Shown here: positions 1 through 6,212 of the stretch, piece by piece
Position numbering within the stretch: the first letter of the stretch is position 1
Layout: each line of letters opens with the position of its first letter
NCBI GenBank assembly: GCA_021372535.1
Contig: JAJFUH010000175.1
Coordinates: 1 to 10,581 of the forward strand
Length of the DNA stretch: 10,581 bases
DNA from: a bacterium
GTDB lineage: Bacteria; Latescibacterota; Latescibacteria; Latescibacterales; Latescibacteraceae
Direction: 5' to 3'
The notes under the pieces: model-generated
What the model was told of the DNA's origin: nothing
Seen by the model: only the letters and a program-made list of their open reading frames with translations
Database searches by the model: none
Translations under genes and position numbers: made by a program

Positions 1-621
1 CAGTGTTTCCCGTACTACACGTACGACGAGGACGGGACGAACCGCCGCGAGAACATCACGGATTGGGCGCTCGGGCAGTTCAGGAAGCACTACGACGACC
101 GGACGATCACGAAGCGTGACATCTTCTACTATGTGTACGGCATCCTGCATGCCCCGGACTACCGTGAACGGTACGCCGCGAACCTCCGGCGCGAACTGCC
201 CCGGATACCGTTCGCCGACGATTTCAGGGTATTCGCCGCGGCGGGCTGGGAGCTCGCGAGCCTTCATCTCAATTACGAGCAGGCGGACAAGTATCCCCTC
301 GAAGAGATCGAAACCCCCGGAAAGCCGCTCGATCTGCGCGTGGAGAAAATGAGGCTCTCACGAGACCGGCGGAGCATCGTGTACAACGAATTCCTGACGC
401 TCTCCGGCATACCGGATGAGGTCTACGACTACCGGCTCGGCAACCGCTCGGCCCTCGAATGGATCATCGACCAGTACCGGGTGAAAACCGACCCCCGCAG
501 CGGCATTGTCAACGACCCGAACCGCGCGGACGACAAGTCGTACATCATCCGCCTTATCAAAAAAATCGTGACCGTGAGCCTCGGGACGGTTCGGTTAGTG
601 AAAAACCTTCCGGAGCGGTGA
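1..621 (+). CDS. Type ISP restriction-modification enzyme, C-terminal part (partial, 5' end outside window)
   Basis: The frame is open from the first base to the TGA at 619-621, so this is the last 206 residues of a longer protein. Visible landmarks are IFYYVYGILHAPDYRERY (about residues 41-58), NRSALEWIIDQY (about 148-159) and RSGIVNDPN (about 166-174). I recognise these as typical of the C-terminal target-recognition region of type ISP (LlaBIII-like) single-chain restriction-modification enzymes. In that family a nuclease, a helicase/translocase, an N6-adenine methyltransferase and a specificity domain are fused in one polypeptide of well over 1000 residues. Only the specificity part lies here, so catalytic integrity cannot be judged. 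The apparent GTG start at 133 is internal and should not be used. The stop is followed after a few bases by a heptamer-repeat array. Family assignment is by recalled motif similarity. Confidence 0.85.
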   Translation, partial: QCFPYYTYDEDGTNRRENITDWALGQFRKHYDDRTITKRDIFYYVYGILHAPDYRERYAANLRRELPRIPFADDFRVFAAAGWELASLHLNYEQADKYPLEEIETPGKPLDLRVEKMRLSRDRRSIVYNEFLTLSGIPDEVYDYRLGNRSALEWIIDQYRVKTDPRSGIVNDPNRADDKSYIIRLIKKIVTVSLGTVRLVKNLPER

Positions 622-723
622 AGACAGGCATAAGGCATAAGGGGCAGGCATAAGGCACAAGGCATAAGGCATAAGGGGAAAAGATTTTTAAAACAGGCAT
701 AAGGCATAAGGCATAAGGCATAA
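620..723 (+). repeat. Left heptamer-repeat array (GGCATAA type)
   Basis: Tandem copies of GGCATAA, with a GGCACAA variant, begin right after the stop of the type ISP gene, at AAGACAGGCA (621-630). There are two blocks, about 624-677 and 694-723, separated by an AT-rich spacer at 678-693 (GGAAAAGATTTTTAAA). A more decayed stretch continues through 729-775 (AAAGACACATACAAGG, then GAGGCAGAAGG) up to the start codon of the next gene. The sense strand carries TAA every 7 bases, so all three frames are closed within 21 bases. The opposite strand reads openly as Ala-Leu-Cys-Leu-Met-Pro-Tyr repeats, which creates false ORFs. Confidence 0.95.
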
Positions 724-775
724 AAAATGAAAGACACATACAAGGTAAAAGTCATAAGAGATGAGGCAGAAGGAA

Positions 776-1138
776 ATGATAAAGTCATATCGTGATCTGG
801 TAGTATGGCAAAAATCTATGGCGCTCGTTACGGAAATTTACTTGTTGACAAAGGATTTTCCAAAAGAAGAACTGTATGGTATTACCTCACAGATAAGACG
901 GAGTGCGGTATCCATTCCAAGCAATATTGCCGAAGGTTATGGCAGAAATTCAACACAGGATTATATCCGTTTCCTTCAGATAGCCTGCGGCTCTCTGTAT
1001 GAAATGCAGACTCAACTGGAGATTGCGGTTAATCTGGGATATCTGGATAAAGACCGCTCTCTGACTGTTCTGCAGAATATCAATGAAATAGAACGTATGC
1101 TCAATACACTTCTGAAAAAACTCTCAAAACCACAATAA
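776..1138 (+). CDS. Four-helix-bundle protein (S23 / 23S rRNA intervening-sequence protein family)
   Basis: A 120-residue protein with the hallmarks of the four-helix-bundle family (TIGR02436-like): YRDLVVWQKSM near the N-terminus (5-15), FPKEELYGITSQIRRSAVSIPSNIAEG (28-54), GRNS (56-59) and a helical C-terminal half. Members occur inside 23S rRNA intervening sequences and as stand-alone genes. They are structurally related to the Avd accessory proteins of diversity-generating retroelements. The biochemical role of stand-alone members is not established. The ATG at 776 gives the usual short N-terminus (MIKSYRDL). An in-frame ATG at 761 would add MRQKE, but that stretch looks like decayed heptamer repeat. 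The gene is visibly AT-richer than its neighbours and is bracketed by inverted heptamer arrays, which suggests it arrived as a cassette. No reverse transcriptase, variable repeat or rRNA gene is visible nearby. Confidence 0.92.
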   Translation: MIKSYRDLVVWQKSMALVTEIYLLTKDFPKEELYGITSQIRRSAVSIPSNIAEGYGRNSTQDYIRFLQIACGSLYEMQTQLEIAVNLGYLDKDRSLTVLQNINEIERMLNTLLKKLSKPQ

Positions 1139-1150
1139 TTTTTTCTTGTT

Positions 1151-1302
1151 CCTGTCCTTTATCTTTCTGCCTTGTGCCTTCTGCCTTATGCCTTGTGCCT
1201 TCTGCCTGTCCTTCGTCTCTCCCCTTCTGCCTTATGCCTTGTGCCTTGTGCCTGTCCTTTGTCTCTCCCCTTCTGCCTTATGCCTTGTGCCTTCTGCCTA
1301 TC
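1151..1302 (-). repeat. Right heptamer-repeat array (inverted relative to the left array)
   Basis: Read on the minus strand this is again GGCATAA/GGCACAA/GGCAGAA in tandem. It has a higher-order period: CCTGTCCTTNGTCTCTCCCC-type headings begin at 1205 and 1251, giving two nearly identical 46-bp units (1205-1250, 1251-1296). A diverged 54-bp unit at 1151-1204 has CCTGTCCTTTATCT. The gene-proximal end encodes the last residues and stop codon of the minus-strand membrane protein. On the minus strand the junctions between units read roughly GAAGGGGAGAGACAAAGGAC. This resembles the AAGGGGAAAAGA-type spacers of the left array and of the glgA array. Confidence 0.95.
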
Positions 1303-1529
1303 TCTTTAAGCTTCCTTTTATACCGCGCCGCCTGACGGAACACCGCCGGATATTTGAGCCTGCACCGGGCAATGAGCCGCCGTATGAACCTGCTCTCCGG
1401 CGCGAGAATGAGCAACCCGATTATGAGGAACAGGATTCCCTGAAGCACGGGAAGAAAGAGCCCGGCGAACCCGAGTACAAGAAAAGTGATTCCCAGAACA
1501 TACCGGATAAATCGTTTCATACGGAGCAT
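1278..1529 (-). CDS. Small membrane protein, PGPGW/DUF454-like
   Basis: About 83 residues: a basic N-terminus, one long hydrophobic segment with a break (VLGITFLVLGFAGLFLPVLQ, then GILFLIIGLLILA) and a strongly basic tail rich in Arg and Lys (RRLIARCRLKYPAVFRQAARYKRKLKEIG). The pattern of Gly-rich helix, Leu-Pro turn, second helix and Arg-rich cytoplasmic tail resembles small inner-membrane families such as PGPGW or YbaN/DUF454. I cannot choose firmly between them, and no function is assigned. Start choice is weak: ATG at 1529 or the in-frame ATG at 1520 (MKRFIRYVLG), neither with a clear Shine-Dalgarno sequence. A TTG at 1532 would add one residue. The last five residues (RRHKA) and the TAA are encoded by the heptamer array, so the natural C-terminus was probably changed when the array arose there. 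Confidence 0.7.
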   Translation of the reverse strand: MLRMKRFIRYVLGITFLVLGFAGLFLPVLQGILFLIIGLLILAPESRFIRRLIARCRLKYPAVFRQAARYKRKLKEIGRRHKA

Positions 1530-1581
1530 CAACTATATGGTTATTCAAATAAAGTAAAAATCATATATATACTGTATATTC

Positions 1582-1677
1582 GCCGTCATTCCCGAATCAT
1601 TAATCGGGAATCCATATGCAGCCTGCATACATTTTTCAGCCTTCGTTGTGACCATCTATAGTCATGGAGGCTATTCA
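1582..1677. repeat. Dispersed palindromic repeat, copy 1
   Basis: This stretch matches 8589-8684 without gaps over about 96 bp, with about 14 mismatches by eye. Near its left end is a perfect 8-8-8 inverted repeat: ATTCCCGA (1588-1595), loop ATCATTAA, TCGGGAAT (1604-1611). The 3' part ends in a shared TCATGGAGG(C/T)TATTCA motif. It lies between the divergent-side start of the small membrane protein and the 3' end of the slipin gene. No coding potential is evident. The ATTCCC...GGGAAT palindrome is loosely reminiscent of Neisseria dRS3-type repeats, but the spacing differs, so I do not assign it to that family. Confidence 0.85.
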
Positions 1678-1725
1678 CAGACTTTTTCTACATACAAGAA
1701 ACACGTTGTCTCACAGTGTGTTCCC

Positions 1726-2676
1726 TCACCCCTTGATCCCCTCTCCCCCGCTCTGCTGAGCCTGGCGCGACCCTCTTTCCTCTCCGGTTTTTCCCGCCCC
1801 GTCCGCAATGGTTTTCTGAATGGCGGCCAGACCGGCCACCGTCCCGAGCTGCATCGATTCCACCGCGGTGCTCGGCACGATAATGAGCGTCGCATTGTTT
1901 TTGAGGCCCTCGTAGAGCATGTTCATGGCGCGGAGATGAAGCGCGGTCGGGTTATCGGAATAGACGCGGGCCGCTTCTTCGAATTTCTGGGCGATCTGGC
2001 GTTCCGAATCGCCGAGGATGACACGGGCCTGGCGCTCGCGCTCCGCCTGCGCCTGCATGGACATGGCGCTCTGGAGACCCTGAGGGATGAGGACATCCCT
2101 GATCTCCACCGAAAGAACCCGTATGCCCCACGATGCGATACGGTTGCCGATTATCCGCTGGAGCTCGTCATCGAGATGCTCCCGTCCCTCGAGCATCTGG
2201 GACAGGAGGGTCTTACCGATGACATCGCGGAGCGCGGTCTGTGATGCCCAGCTTATGGCGTTCCGGTAGTCCTCGACCTCGAGCGCGGTTTTGACCGGTT
2301 CGATCACCTGCCAGAAGAGGACCGCGTCGACATCGACCGGTACGGTATCCTTGGTGAGGGTCTTCTCCGCCTTGAACGATGTGGTTATAACCCGCAGATC
2401 GATCCAGTATGGCAGCGTATCGAGGACAGGGATGATGAAAAAGAGCCCGGGGCCCTTGAGTCCCTGAAACTTTCCCAGCCTGAGCATGACCACACGCTCC
2501 CACTGGTTCGCCACCTTGACCGACGCCGCGATGAGAAGCGCCGCCAGAAACGAACCGCCCACTGTCCAGTAACTCGCCGTCCGGGAGACAGAATCGAAGA
2601 GCAGGTACGATGCAGCGATTCCGCAGCCGAAAATCAAGACAAATATCAAGACCGGTAAAGCATTCGACGATTTCAT
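1726..2676 (-). CDS. Slipin / stomatin-like SPFH (band 7) membrane protein
   Basis: A 316-residue protein. Two hydrophobic N-terminal segments (about 8-27 and 37-53) anchor it in the inner membrane. The SPFH/band 7 domain follows, with recognisable stretches WERVVMLRLGKFQGLKGPGLFFIIP (59-83), VDVDAVLFWQVIEP (114-127), LRDVIGKTLLSQMLEGRE (149-166) and IPQGLQSAMSMQAQAERERQARVI (197-220). A helical, coiled-coil-prone region leads into a conserved tail (IVPSTAVESMQLGTVAGLAAI, 266-286). Such proteins oligomerise at membranes, organise lipid microdomains and are often co-transcribed with an NfeD-type protease. No NfeD gene is next to it here. The start is supported by GGAGG seven bases upstream of the ATG. 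The C-terminal 25 residues are polar, Gly/Gln-rich and probably disordered. Length is normal for bacterial slipins. Confidence 0.93.
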   Translation of the reverse strand: MKSSNALPVLIFVLIFGCGIAASYLLFDSVSRTASYWTVGGSFLAALLIAASVKVANQWERVVMLRLGKFQGLKGPGLFFIIPVLDTLPYWIDLRVITTSFKAEKTLTKDTVPVDVDAVLFWQVIEPVKTALEVEDYRNAISWASQTALRDVIGKTLLSQMLEGREHLDDELQRIIGNRIASWGIRVLSVEIRDVLIPQGLQSAMSMQAQAERERQARVILGDSERQIAQKFEEAARVYSDNPTALHLRAMNMLYEGLKNNATLIIVPSTAVESMQLGTVAGLAAIQKTIADGAGKTGEERGSRQAQQSGGEGIKG

Positions 2677-2747
2677 GGATCGCCTCCTTTCTCACTGCTA
2701 TGTGCAGCATGGCATATGTGCACAAAAACAGTCGGACATAATATACC

Positions 2748-2776
2748 ATTATACCGGTTTTAATGATACTGGTAAA
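2748..2776 (-). promoter_or_regulatory. Putative sigma-70-type promoter of the slipin gene
   Basis: On the minus strand a perfect TATAAT (2753-2748) is preceded by TTTACC (2776-2771) with a 17-bp spacer. The elements lie about 72 bp upstream of the slipin ATG. Between them and the ribosome-binding site is a TGTGCA...TGCACA inverted repeat (2701-2724) that could be an operator or a 5'-leader hairpin. Assigned by consensus match only. Confidence 0.5.
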
Positions 2777-2859
2777 AAAATATGTGTGCGGAGGGATAAG
2801 GGTATAAAGAGGTTCAGTATGAACATGCGGAACAGTATCGATGCGGAGGGATCATACAA

Positions 2860-4323
2860 TCATCTCTTTTTTTCGGACGCCTTTTCGATATCGATGATGC
2901 TTGTCCCCATGAGGTATTCTTTTACTTCGTAGCGGGTGATATTGTTCAGCTTTTTCGTGATACTGGCCATTTTCGCCGTCTCATTCCTGATCTCGACGAG
3001 GGTCTCGTAGAGCGGATGATTATCGCCGATATCCATGAGCAGGAGCTCGGCGTTGCCGGAAACCGCCTGAAGCGGCTGGTTCAATTCATGGCATGTGGCG
3101 CCCGCCATTTCCAGCACACCCTTGAGTTTTTCCTGGCTCATCCGGGTCCTCTCTTCACTCTTTAAGTTCGTGATGTCACTGATAATAACGAGGTAAATGA
3201 TCTCGCGTTCATATTCGATGAGGGACATGCGTATTCCGGCGTACAGTATCTGCTGCGAAGATGTCTGAAGCTTTATTTCGAACGAATATGTTCCCGCGAT
3301 TCTGGACTTTTCCATGCTTTCAAGGTATTTATCGGCATTTTCATCGCTGAAAGAAGCGTTGAATCCAATTTCAACCACCTCTTTGAACGTTTTCCCCATT
3401 AATTGCTCGACATTTTTATTACAATCGAGAATAATTCCCTTGTTATTATGTACAATAACAATTTCAGGGATTCCCTTGAACAGTGTTCTGAAACGTTTTT
3501 CCGAATTCCTCAGCTCACGGGTCCGTACTTCGAGCAGCTCCTTGATATGAAAAAGCGAGCGCTCCCGTCGGGCTGTTTCGCTCACTGTGAGGAGGTATTC
3601 CGGGTCGAACGGTTTCCGAATATACGCATCCGCTCCCTGTTTGACACACAGGGTCGCAAGACGGGGATTCGGGTCGGCTGTTGTCATGATGACAACTCCC
3701 AGAAATCCGGGTTTTTTGAATTCCCCTATAAGCTCCAGCGCGTTCCCGTCGGGAATGCAATAATCGAGAACCACCACCTCGGGCTTATGCTCATTCAAGA
3801 GTATGCGGCCTTCTTTTACCGTTTTACAATTGAATACAGTATATCCCCGTTTCTCGAATATCTTCTTCATGCTGTTCGATAATGTTTCGTCGCAGTCAAT
3901 AATAACACATTTCGGCACCACACTGATATTCGCACCTTTCGAAATGGTCTTCACATATTCAACCAGGCGTTCGGGCTTGAAGGGAATCGGAAGAAATCCC
4001 TTCACACCAAGATCGGCTGCAATCTCACGGGCCTGGACACCGGCGAATGTCGCCGAAATAATGAGAATGGGTACCTCGTTGAAATCGGGATAATCTTCCG
4101 ACTGCATCAGACGGCACAATCCCCAGCCGTCTATCCCCGGCATATAGAGATCGGTGACGAGAACATCCGGTGCGCCGCTGCCGGACATGTGCTCGAGGGC
4201 TTCCTCTGCGCTCGTGAACGCCGATACTTCCATTCCCCCGTCGACAAGATACTGCATGATTATCTTTAACTGAAGGGGATCGTCATTGACAACAACCACA
4301 TGCTTTTTCTCGCTCGTGTCCAT
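2860..4323 (-). CDS. Dual-receiver PAS-HisKA phosphorelay protein lacking an ATPase domain
   Basis: Numbering is from the longest ORF start at 4368 (502 residues). I prefer the ATG at 4323 (MDTSEKKHVVVV), because the 15 residues before it look non-coding and AGGA lies upstream of it. The domains are: REC1, about 22-140, with acidic pair D29/D30, phospho-acceptor D73, T107 and K131. REC2, about 153-265, with D158/D160, D202, T229/T230 and K252. A helical linker. A PAS domain at about 291-405. A HisKA dimerisation domain with H427 in CHELNQPLQAVSGNAELLL. The protein then ends after about 75 residues, where a HATPase_c domain with N, G1 and G2 boxes would be expected. It may therefore act as a phosphotransfer hub rather than a kinase. 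There is no frameshift evidence, and the tail (VKEYLMGTSIIDIEKASEK) looks like a genuine conserved ending. No output or partner gene is adjacent. Confidence 0.9.
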   Translation of the reverse strand: MDTSEKKHVVVVNDDPLQLKIIMQYLVDGGMEVSAFTSAEEALEHMSGSGAPDVLVTDLYMPGIDGWGLCRLMQSEDYPDFNEVPILIISATFAGVQAREIAADLGVKGFLPIPFKPERLVEYVKTISKGANISVVPKCVIIDCDETLSNSMKKIFEKRGYTVFNCKTVKEGRILLNEHKPEVVVLDYCIPDGNALELIGEFKKPGFLGVVIMTTADPNPRLATLCVKQGADAYIRKPFDPEYLLTVSETARRERSLFHIKELLEVRTRELRNSEKRFRTLFKGIPEIVIVHNNKGIILDCNKNVEQLMGKTFKEVVEIGFNASFSDENADKYLESMEKSRIAGTYSFEIKLQTSSQQILYAGIRMSLIEYEREIIYLVIISDITNLKSEERTRMSQEKLKGVLEMAGATCHELNQPLQAVSGNAELLLMDIGDNHPLYETLVEIRNETAKMASITKKLNNITRYEVKEYLMGTSIIDIEKASEKKR

Positions 4324-4476
4324 CGTCCGTTCGTTCCTGATGAAATGGGTGTGTTGCCCGGTCAGCATGATACATCACATTACCTGAATGCAATCTTAAG
4401 TAATATTAACGAATATTATACAGGAAAGAAACATTTTTATTATAATCCTCATATGTAATGTGCAATTTTTTCTTGC

Positions 4477-4505
4477 TTGACGAATATGGTTTGTTACAGT
4501 ATATG
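4477..4505 (+). promoter_or_regulatory. Putative promoter upstream of glgA
   Basis: TTGACG and TATATG are separated by 17 bp, matching five of six and four of six bases of the sigma-70 consensus. Transcription from here would give a leader of about 225 nt before the glgA start, which is long and contains the repeat at 4633-4662. The distance makes the link to glgA uncertain. Confidence 0.3.
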
Positions 4506-4632
4506 TACTATGTGATTGCCATGCTGAAAAGAATTTCTCAGGAGACAGGAATTTCAGGAATTGCTCTTATCATGACCATGGTTGATCACAACGAATCATG
4601 AAAATGCATCTTCAGTTGAATAGTGAGTTTTT

Positions 4633-4662
4633 CTCCGTGCCCTCCGTGTCTCCGAGGTTAAA
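4633..4662. repeat. Short degenerate tandem motif (CTCCGTGCCCTCCGTGTCTC)
   Basis: Tandem CTCCGTG units: CTCCGTGCC, CTCCGTGTC, then TCCGAGGTTAAA. Minus-strand readings of the type GACACGGAGGGCACGGAG are familiar as short intergenic repeats in several environmental bacteria. A loosely similar stretch (CACCGAAACGCCGAGTCTCT) lies at about 8723-8742. Noncoding. Confidence 0.5.
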
Positions 4663-4736
4663 ATGTTAATGAATATTTTCAGATAAAAAGCGGATTTTTC
4701 ACTCAACAGATTTCAGCACCTGACAAGGAGAGAGCG

Positions 4737-6212
4737 ATGAACGTGCTATTTACCGCATCCGAGATGGTGCCATTCTATAAAGTCGGCGAGCGGGCCGACG
4801 CAATCGGCACCCTTGCACAGGCAATCGCCGAACGCGGTCACACGGTAACCGTCATGCTTCCCGGGTATCCCGATATCGACCGTGAGCGGTATGGTTTCGA
4901 GAGCGCTGACCTGGTAATACCGATTCCGATCGGCCAGGAGCTGAAGCCATTTGCCGTCTCGAAAACCAAATGGAACGGCCTGACCGTCTTCCTCCTCGAA
5001 AACGACGAATACTTCCGCCGCGGCGAAGGCTATGAGGACATTCACGGCAATTACCGTATCAACGGGCTGCGGTTCACCTGCTTCTCGCGGGCAATTATCG
5101 AGGCGGCAAAGGCACTGCGGATAAAACCCGATGTTGTCCATGCCCATGACTGGCAGACCGCGCTCGTGCTGGTCTATCTCTCCACACTCTACTCCGGGGA
5201 CCCGCTGTTCCGGGAAACCGCAAAACTCTTCACCATCCACAATATCGGGTATCACGGCATCTTCGAGGAATCCGTCTTTACCATGAGCGGTCTCCCGAGG
5301 GATGAGTTTCAGATATCGAAGATGGAATACCACGGCAACGTATCGTTCCTCAAGGGCGGCATCGTCCACGCCGACGCGATTTCGACGGTCAGCGAGACCT
5401 ATGCGCGGGAAATTACCGGCAAAGCTCTCGGATTCGGCATGCAGGGTGTGCTGTACGAGCGGAAGGATGACCTCTACGGCATTGTCAACGGGATCGACCA
5501 GAAAGAATGGAATCCGGCGACCGACCGCTCCATCCCTGCGCGGTACACCACGAAGAATCTCGCGGGCAAGAAAACCTGCCGAACCGCCCTGCTCGATGAG
5601 TGCGGCATGACGGACGATGAGACAGCGCCGGTGTTCGGCATGGTGACACGTCTCGACGAGCAGAAAGGTATCGACCTGATCGAAGCGGCGGCCGGAGGGC
5701 TTGCAGCTCTCGATCTGCGTCTCGTCATTCTCGGCATGGGAAACATGAAATACCACGAGGCGATGGGACGGATCACCTCGTCATACCCCGATAAAATCCA
5801 GGTCATCCGCCGTCAGGACAGACATCTCGCCCACCTCATCTTCGCCGGCGCGGATGCATTTCTCATGCCGAGCAGATACGAACCATGCGGCCTCGGGCAG
5901 CTCATCGCCATGCGGTACGGGACAGTGCCGGTCGTTCACGCGACAGGCGGGCTCGCCGACACCGTGCACGATTTCAGCGAGGGCGCGGAGTGCTGCACCG
6001 GCATCAGGTTCGACTCTTTCACTCCCGCGGCCCTTATCGGGGCTGTCTCACGGGCGATCGCGCTGTTCCGGGAGCCGGGGCAAGAGGAATGGAACACGGC
6101 GGTTCGTCATGGCATGATGCACGATTTCTCGTGGAAGACCTCGGCTCGTAAATACGGCGAACTGTACGAGCACATACGTCAGAAGGCTGGTAAAGACAGG
6201 CATAAGGCATAA
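4737..6212 (+). CDS. glgA: Glycogen synthase (ADP-glucose type, GT5), with an atypical nucleotide-sugar loop
   Basis: A 491-residue protein, the normal length for bacterial GlgA, which transfers glucose from ADP-glucose to the non-reducing end of alpha-1,4-glucan in the cytoplasm. The GT-B fold is evident. The N-terminus reads MNVLFTASEMVPFYKVG, with VHAHDWQTAL at about 134-143, the IHNIGYHGIF segment at about 167-176 and TRLDEQKG at about 304-311 (catalytic Arg305 and Lys310). PSRYEPCGLGQL (about 378-389, Glu382) and TGGLADTVHDF (about 403-413) complete the set. The classic KXGGL motif after Lys15 is KVGER here (Gly18 to Glu, Leu19 to Arg), which is unusual because this loop lines the ADP-glucose site. 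AAGGAGAG seven bases upstream supports the start. The C-terminal DRHKA and the TAA are encoded by a heptamer repeat. No other glycogen gene is adjacent. Confidence 0.93.
   Translation: MNVLFTASEMVPFYKVGERADAIGTLAQAIAERGHTVTVMLPGYPDIDRERYGFESADLVIPIPIGQELKPFAVSKTKWNGLTVFLLENDEYFRRGEGYEDIHGNYRINGLRFTCFSRAIIEAAKALRIKPDVVHAHDWQTALVLVYLSTLYSGDPLFRETAKLFTIHNIGYHGIFEESVFTMSGLPRDEFQISKMEYHGNVSFLKGGIVHADAISTVSETYAREITGKALGFGMQGVLYERKDDLYGIVNGIDQKEWNPATDRSIPARYTTKNLAGKKTCRTALLDECGMTDDETAPVFGMVTRLDEQKGIDLIEAAAGGLAALDLRLVILGMGNMKYHEAMGRITSSYPDKIQVIRRQDRHLAHLIFAGADAFLMPSRYEPCGLGQLIAMRYGTVPVVHATGGLADTVHDFSEGAECCTGIRFDSFTPAALIGAVSRAIALFREPGQEEWNTAVRHGMMHDFSWKTSARKYGELYEHIRQKAGKDRHKA

Larger units (their letters stand above)
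4369..4736. other. Divergent intergenic region between the phosphorelay gene and glgA (368 bp)
   Basis: AT-rich DNA between two divergent genes, so promoters in both directions are expected. On the minus strand a TATAAT lies at 4420-4415 without a convincing -35. On the plus strand TTGACG (4477-4482) and TATATG (4500-4505) form a plausible promoter. A dispersed-repeat-like stretch lies at 4633-4662. A 26-codon ORF at 4521-4601 (MLKRISQETGIS...) has no persuasive ribosome-binding site or homology that I recognise. Confidence 0.7.

Noticed and set aside
429-788. Minus-strand ORFs rich in ALCLMPY repeats (also 557-739 and 6034-6278)
   Set aside because: They are the open antisense reading of the GGCATAA heptamers. 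The 7-base unit has no stop on that strand in any frame, and the ORFs run antisense to real genes.
776-1138. 23S rRNA intervening sequence or a diversity-generating retroelement
   Set aside because: No rRNA sequence flanks the gene, and no reverse transcriptase or template/variable repeat pair is visible. Only the four-helix-bundle protein is shared with those systems.
624-1302. CRISPR array
   Set aside because: The units are 7 bp and contiguous, with no unique spacers of uniform length and no cas genes nearby.
1146-1661. Plus-strand ORF with the same repeat peptide, extending past 1530
   Set aside because: It is a repeat translation followed by the antisense of the small membrane protein. 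It has no ribosome-binding site or recognisable domain.
1690-1722. Terminator after the slipin gene (GAAACAC...GTGTTC)
   Set aside because: The stem is only about five or six pairs with a long loop and no following T-run in the slipin direction.
1648-2244. Plus-strand ORF opposite the slipin gene
   Set aside because: It is antisense to a clear SPFH gene with a promoter and ribosome-binding site, so it is a composition-driven shadow.
4521-4601. Small ORF (26 codons, MLKRISQETGIS...) upstream of glgA
   Set aside because: It has no convincing Shine-Dalgarno sequence and is too short to separate from chance. ISQETGIS faintly resembles a transposase helix-turn-helix, but this is not enough to call a remnant.
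4746-5756. Long minus-strand ORF opposite glgA
   Set aside because: It is a shadow of the well-supported glgA frame. Its translation shows no domain.
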